DNA from: Candidatus Ecksteinia adelgidicola
Lineage (GTDB): Bacteria > Pseudomonadota > Gammaproteobacteria > Enterobacterales > Enterobacteriaceae
Direction: 5' to 3'
Length of the DNA: 64,000 nt
Assembly (NCBI GenBank): GCA_020541345.1
Contig: CP045239.1
Location: forward strand, 558,001 to 622,000
The notes below the pieces were generated by a model, which was not told the origin of the DNA, did no database searches, and saw only the letters and a program-made list of their open reading frames with translations. Positions within the stretch are counted from its first letter, which is position 1. Each line of letters starts with the position of its first letter. A program made the position numbers and the translations under genes. Positions 59,131 to 64,000 of this stretch are shown piece after piece.

Positions 59131-60460
59131 TTTGTGAGGATTAACTTTTAGTTAACTTTAAAATTTCAATGAAAGTAATACTGATTTTTTTTTAAAAATT
59201 TATTAAAAACACAGTATTTGTTTAAAAAGGGTTTATGATATTCATAAACCCTTTTTTATATGATTATCTATCATTATATGAAATAAATACTTTGTAATTA
59301 CAATTAAATATGTATTTTTAATAAAAATATTCAAATAAATTTGTTTTAAAATATATATAATATATATATTTAACAAAAATATTTATTTTTAACTATATGT
59401 TGACATTGGTTAAACGTAAAAATCTATAAAAATTTTTATATAATATTTCATATAAAAATATGATATAAATGTTTTTGTTAAATTTTATCAAAGTATATGA
59501 TTTAACTTTTAATTTTTTTTAAAAATTTTTTAATCTTATAAATTAGTTTAATATTAAATCTTGTTATTCAATTTTAAACATTTAATATTTTAAAGTTAAC
59601 GTTTATGTCTAAAATAATTTAATAATTATAGTAATAATTTTATAAAAATTATAAATAAATTAATATATTCTATATTATAAATATATATTTTACATAAAAG
59701 TTAATTTAATTTATAAAGCGATTATTTTTTAATTTTAATATTATTAATATTTAGATTGTTTGTAAAAATATATCTTATAGAAATTATAAAATTTTGAATA
59801 AATGTTTTTATTATAAAACATGGTAAATAAATAATTTTTTAACATTATTTTTTATGAATGAAATTTATACATAAAAACAATTAATTACTAAATATAACAA
59901 TGTCTTTTAAATAAACATATATTTTATATTTGTATTTTTATGAATATAATAATTAAACTTAATAATAATATATTTTATTAAGTAAAAAAAAGAAAATAAA
60001 TACAAAAATATAAATATGTAAGATAAAACAAAATTAATATAATAAAAGATATTTATAATATATATAGCATATAATGTTTTAATTACATATACATCAGTAA
60101 AAATAAAATATGTTATATAATAATTAAAATAACAAGCTAACACTTTTTTTTGAGAATTTTGAATTTTGATTAATCATAATTCTTAAAATAAAAGTTAAAA
60201 GATTAACTTTAATACTATTATTATTTTAAAAATAAAATATGTGAGATAAATAATATTTTTTAATAATTGTATGAAATTATATAAAGTTAATATTGTTAAA
60301 TAAATTTTTATCTTAAAAAATTTTTAAAAAATTAACTCATTATCACACAATAACATATTTTTATGTAATTAAAGTGATATGATATATTTAAGATGTTTTT
60401 ATTCACCAAAATTATCGTATATAAGCATGAGTTTTAACTTAATTAACAAAGATATTTTTA
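59131..60460. other. porin-dacA intergenic region
   Basis: It begins with the porin terminator (separate entry). The rest is A/T-rich with no gene. A 78-codon leftward frame at 59907-60143 is tyrosine/isoleucine/phenylalanine-rich with no ribosome-binding site or similarity, and I do not call it. Confidence 0.65.
59224..59257 (+). terminator. strong rho-independent terminator after the porin
   Basis: A perfect 15-bp inverted repeat: AAAAAGGGTTTATGA (59224-59238), loop TAT, then the complement TCATAAACCCTTTTT (59242-59256), running into T. It lies about 95 bp after the porin stop. It is the only convincing intrinsic terminator I can see in the window and one of the few G/C-containing hairpins in the noncoding DNA. 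Confidence 0.93.
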
Positions 60461-61345
60461 ATGATGAAACACATAACTTTTTTTTTCTTAATTTTTTATA
60501 TATTTTTTCATTTTAGTACTAGTATTGGAGCTACTATCTCAACTTTTTACATTAATAATTTTATTATAAAAAATAACTTTTTAAGTATTCCAAAAATTGA
60601 CGCAATGGCATATATTTTAATTGATTATCATTCTGGTAAAGTTCTAACTGAAATGAATGCGGATAAACGTTATAATCCAGCAAGTTTAACTAAAATGATG
60701 ACAAGCTACATTATTGGTCAAGCATTAAAAAAAAATAACATTACATCAAAAGATGTAGTTAAGATTAGTAATAATGCTTGGGCGACAGGTAATATAATCT
60801 TTAAAGGTTCTTCTTTGATGTTTATAAAACCAGGTGATTATGTATCAGTGAGTATGTTAAATCGCGGAATTAATTTACAGTCAGGTAATGACGCTTGTGT
60901 AGCAATGGCTGAATATATATCTGGAAGTCAGAATGTGTTCGTTAATCTTATGAATGATTATGTTAAAAAATTTCATTTACACAATACTTATTTTAAAACA
61001 GTACATGGTTTAGATCAACCAGGACAATATACTTCAGCACGTGATATGGCTCGTATTGCACAATTATTAATTCATGATGTCCCGAATGAATATTCAATTT
61101 ATAAAGAAAAGGTATTTACTTTTAATAACATTCGACAAATAAATCGAAATAGTTTATTATGGGACAAAAAGTTAAATGTAGATGGCATAAAAACTGGTCA
61201 TACTAACTCTTCGGGATATCATATAGTCACTTCAGCAACTAAAGGTAAAACACGTTTAATTTGTGTTGTATTAGGTAGTCATACCAATAAAGGCCGTGAA
61301 ATAGCCAGTAAAAAATTACTTACGTGGGGTTTCCATGTGTTTTAA
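60461..61345 (+). CDS. dacA: D-alanyl-D-alanine carboxypeptidase DacA (PBP5), truncated
   Basis: Periplasmic class C penicillin-binding protein that trims the terminal D-Ala from stem pentapeptides. It has a signal peptide (about 1-24) and a catalytic domain with Ser75 in SLTK (75-78), SGN (141-143) and KTG (244-246), plus [15 protein letters not shown] and [15 protein letters not shown] almost as in E. coli DacA. At 294 aa it ends at [11 protein letters not shown], exactly where the E. coli catalytic domain ends (about 290 of 403). The beta-sandwich PBP5_C domain and the C-terminal amphipathic membrane anchor are missing, and downstream DNA shows no continuation in other frames. It may act as a soluble periplasmic enzyme. 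DacA versus DacC is decided on the close match to DacA. Confidence 0.93.
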   Translation: MMKHITFFFLIFYIFFHFSTSIGATISTFYINNFIIKNNFLSIPKIDAMAYILIDYHSGKVLTEMNADKRYNPASLTKMMTSYIIGQALKKNNITSKDVVKISNNAWATGNIIFKGSSLMFIKPGDYVSVSMLNRGINLQSGNDACVAMAEYISGSQNVFVNLMNDYVKKFHLHNTYFKTVHGLDQPGQYTSARDMARIAQLLIHDVPNEYSIYKEKVFTFNNIRQINRNSLLWDKKLNVDGIKTGHTNSSGYHIVTSATKGKTRLICVVLGSHTNKGREIASKKLLTWGFHVF

Positions 61346-64000
61346 AATACAATTGTATTAGAAATTTTATAAAATAGATTTTTTATATTTAATAAAAATT
61401 TATAGTATTCTTTTTTTTAAAAGATTAAATATTAATAAATATATTTATGTAATAATTTTAAATATAGAAAAAATAATATTCATTTAAATTGATAAAGAAT
61501 AAAATATATAGATAATTTACTATATAAATTATAGTAATGAATACTTAAAAATTTAAAATAAATTAAAATCTATCAGTTATTGTTTATTAATATAAATCAG
61601 CATGGTAAAAAAAAACACTTTATTCTCAATATAAGCAATGATATAAAATAGCATGTTATATTTTAAAATATGTTTATAAACAAAATAAAATTTTTATAAA
61701 AAAATAATATTTTTCATTTTTTTTAAAAATACTAATGTTTTTACATTTATATATTAACAATACAATTTTGTAAAATGTAGTTGTATTTGTTAATATATAG
61801 TTTTTTATTATATTTTAAATCATTAATAATTATTTTTGATAAAATTTAAACAATAATATTAAAATCTATAATTTTTAAAAATTAATTAAATATTCGATAA
61901 CAATATAAAACATTGTGAATTTTTTATTAAATGAACAACAAAATTATATAATAATAATATTATAACTATAATTATTTATAATTATAAAATGCAAAAAAAA
62001 TTATTTATTGATAAAATAATTTTAATAATATTAAAAATTTATTTAAAAATATTTTTTAATATTTTATTAAAATTGTTATATTAATTGTTTAATTAACTAG
62101 TATAAAAAATAAATAAAATAATGCTGTAATTAAAATAATATAATATTAAAAATATTAAATTATATTCAATTTTTTAATTATTAAAATTTAATAATAATTA
62201 CTTTTAACTAAATAATTTTGTTCTATGAACATATAAAAATAAGTTAGCAACGTATATATATTTATATTATTTTTTAGTTGTAATCAGAATTAATATTTTA
62301 TAATAATATAATTATTATTTTAATGCTTTAGTTTAATTTTATTTTTAGTATTTAAAGGAAAAATAAATATAATAGATATATTTTCGATAATAGCTATAAA
62401 AAGATTGATTAAAACAGCACGAACTAGAATTATATTTATTAGTATTGTTATAAAACTTTAAATAAATAATTTTTATTTTTTTTTGAATATTTAGTTATTT
62501 GAATGAGAATATAATATATTTTTATGTAATTATCATAATTCATCAATATATTTTTTTAATTAGTAATATAAATCTAGTTATTATTTTAAAAAATTTTTTT
62601 AAATATAAAAATTTTTGTTATAATTTAAAATAAATATGAAAACATAAATAACCAATCAATATTATATAACAACAATTTTACAAATAAAATAATAAATTAT
62701 TTTCAAATATATACTAATATAAGTATATAATAAGTAAAAATAAAAAAATATATAATATTAATCACAGTATAACATTATTATTTATTTAATTACATTAACT
62801 AAAATTAATATAGATTTATTTTTAATTTTTTACTATTTTACTAATAATATAATTTTTTTTATTATTTTATATTTAAAAATATTATATTGTCATAATTATT
62901 AATTATAGCTTTATTTATCTTTAAATTTAAAATATTATTAAAAAAAGATAATATACAAAATACTTTACTATTCAGTAAATACATTTAATAAACACTTTTG
63001 TTTTTAATATAAAAATGTATATCGAAAATATAAATTTTTTATATGTAGTATGTCTATAGATGACAATTATTTTTATAAAATTTTTTATATCTTTTATTAT
63101 TTTAAAATACATATTAAAAATATATTTTTGTATATTACATTTTATATTAATATTTTATATTTTTTATGAAATATTTCGTATAAGTAATTGATTTTTAATA
63201 AAATAATATCTATTATTTATCGTTATGTATTAACGTTTGTTTTTTTGTAATTATAATATTCATTAAATAAAAAATTAGTATTATTAATCACAGACTAAAA
63301 GTAAAATTTTAATACAAAAAAATTTATAAAAATGTGTTTTTATCAATTAAAACTGTAAGTTTAAATAAAAAATTAATTTATTATTTTAATTTTTATAATG
63401 ATTTTAATACATAAAATAAATAAATTACATAAAATAAATAATTATAATATTTATAGCGTAAAAAAGATTAATGTATTTTTAAAAGTAATGATGTTTAAAT
63501 ATAATATAAGCATGAATTATATATTGTTTTAAAAAATTGTTTTTTATTTTTATACAAAGATAAATCATTAAAAAAAAATAAATATTAAAAAAGTTTATAA
63601 AATAATCAAAGACATTATGTAATATAAAAGACTAAAATTATAATAATTTATTGATATTGTATTTTTATTATAGTATATTTATTATTAATTCTTAAATTTT
63701 TTATATAAATATATTTAATAGATAAGCATAATGTTATTTTTCATATATATGTTAAAAATTTTTATTATTAAATATAAATTTAATAAAATTTTTATTTAAT
63801 AATGTATAAATTGTGTTCATATCATTAAGACATTTTTTCAATTTATAATACTTAATTATTAAAAAATATATCACATAATTTTTCTTTATTAAAAAAAATT
63901 TACATAAATAGCATTATTAAGTAAATATTCTGCAGTATGTCATTAAATACATGTTTTATTATTAAAAAATAAAATATATAAAAAAAATATATCATTAAAA
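61346..64000. other. 2.7-kb AT-rich gene-free right end
   Basis: No gene, RNA or recognisable remnant. There is one 18-bp-period duplication (ACATAAAATAAATAA at 63409 and 63427). No PBP5_C-like text follows dacA. Confidence 0.65.

Noticed and set aside
59907-60143. Leftward 78-codon hydrophobic frame
   Set aside because: Tyr/Ile/Phe/Asn-rich composition typical of random A/T-rich DNA; no ribosome-binding site, neighbour context or similarity.

Overview
The window looks like a piece of chromosome from a long-term obligate (probably insect) endosymbiont derived from Enterobacterales. Nearly every intact protein has close to its full Escherichia coli length and motif spacing (Dxs 620 aa, MraY 360 aa, AsnS 466 aa, MurE 495 aa), and gene neighbourhoods are enterobacterial (ispA-dxs/thiL-nusB, the dcw cluster, lpxC-secA, asnS-ompF). 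Yet the DNA is extremely AT-rich, and only about 25.5 of 64 kb (roughly 40%) is coding. The species cannot be named from the sequence. A DciA/DUF721 gene between lpxC and secA, a place I recall it occupying in Yersinia/Serratia/Sodalis-like genomes but not in E. coli, is a weak lineage hint.

Layout. 1-9.6 kb: rsmC(-), initiator tRNA-Met(-), ldtB(-), a 3.4 kb gap, era(+). 9.6-15.6 kb: almost 6 kb with no gene, containing what I read as a decayed recO. 15.6-21.5 kb: ispA, dxs (+) facing thiL, nusB (-). 24.3-36.8 kb: dcw cluster (rsmH, murE, murF, mraY, murD, murG, murC, ddlB). 39.2-44 kb: lpxC, dciA-like(-), secA. 44-51.7 kb: tRNA-Leu(CAA), tRNA-Asn(GTT)(-), lipB(-), rnt(-). 55-61.4 kb: asnS, ompF-type porin, dacA lacking its C-terminal domain. 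The rest is AT-rich DNA without recognisable genes.

How the genes fit together. Most serve one task, building and keeping a walled double-membrane envelope. Dxs (with thiamine diphosphate, supplied through ThiL) and IspA feed the isoprenoid carrier lipid. MurC/D/E/F, DdlB, MraY and MurG make lipid II. LdtB and DacA modify peptidoglycan. LpxC commits to lipid A, SecA exports proteins, and the porin gives permeability. Ribosome and RNA upkeep (RsmC, RsmH, Era, NusB, RNase T, AsnRS), lipoylation (LipB) and replication (DciA) make up the rest.

Most notable: the dcw cluster has kept all its peptidoglycan-precursor genes in ancestral order, but every division gene that should lie among them (ftsL, ftsI, ftsW, ftsQ, ftsA, ftsZ) is missing or unrecognisable, leaving AT-rich gaps at exactly their positions. 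Other oddities are an rsmH with no AUG/GUG/UUG start; three tRNA genes none of which encodes CCA; noncoding DNA apparently gained between genes that normally abut (ispA-dxs, era-recO); and many two-copy tandem duplications of 14-43 bp, all noticed in gaps, which could be the mechanism of that gain.
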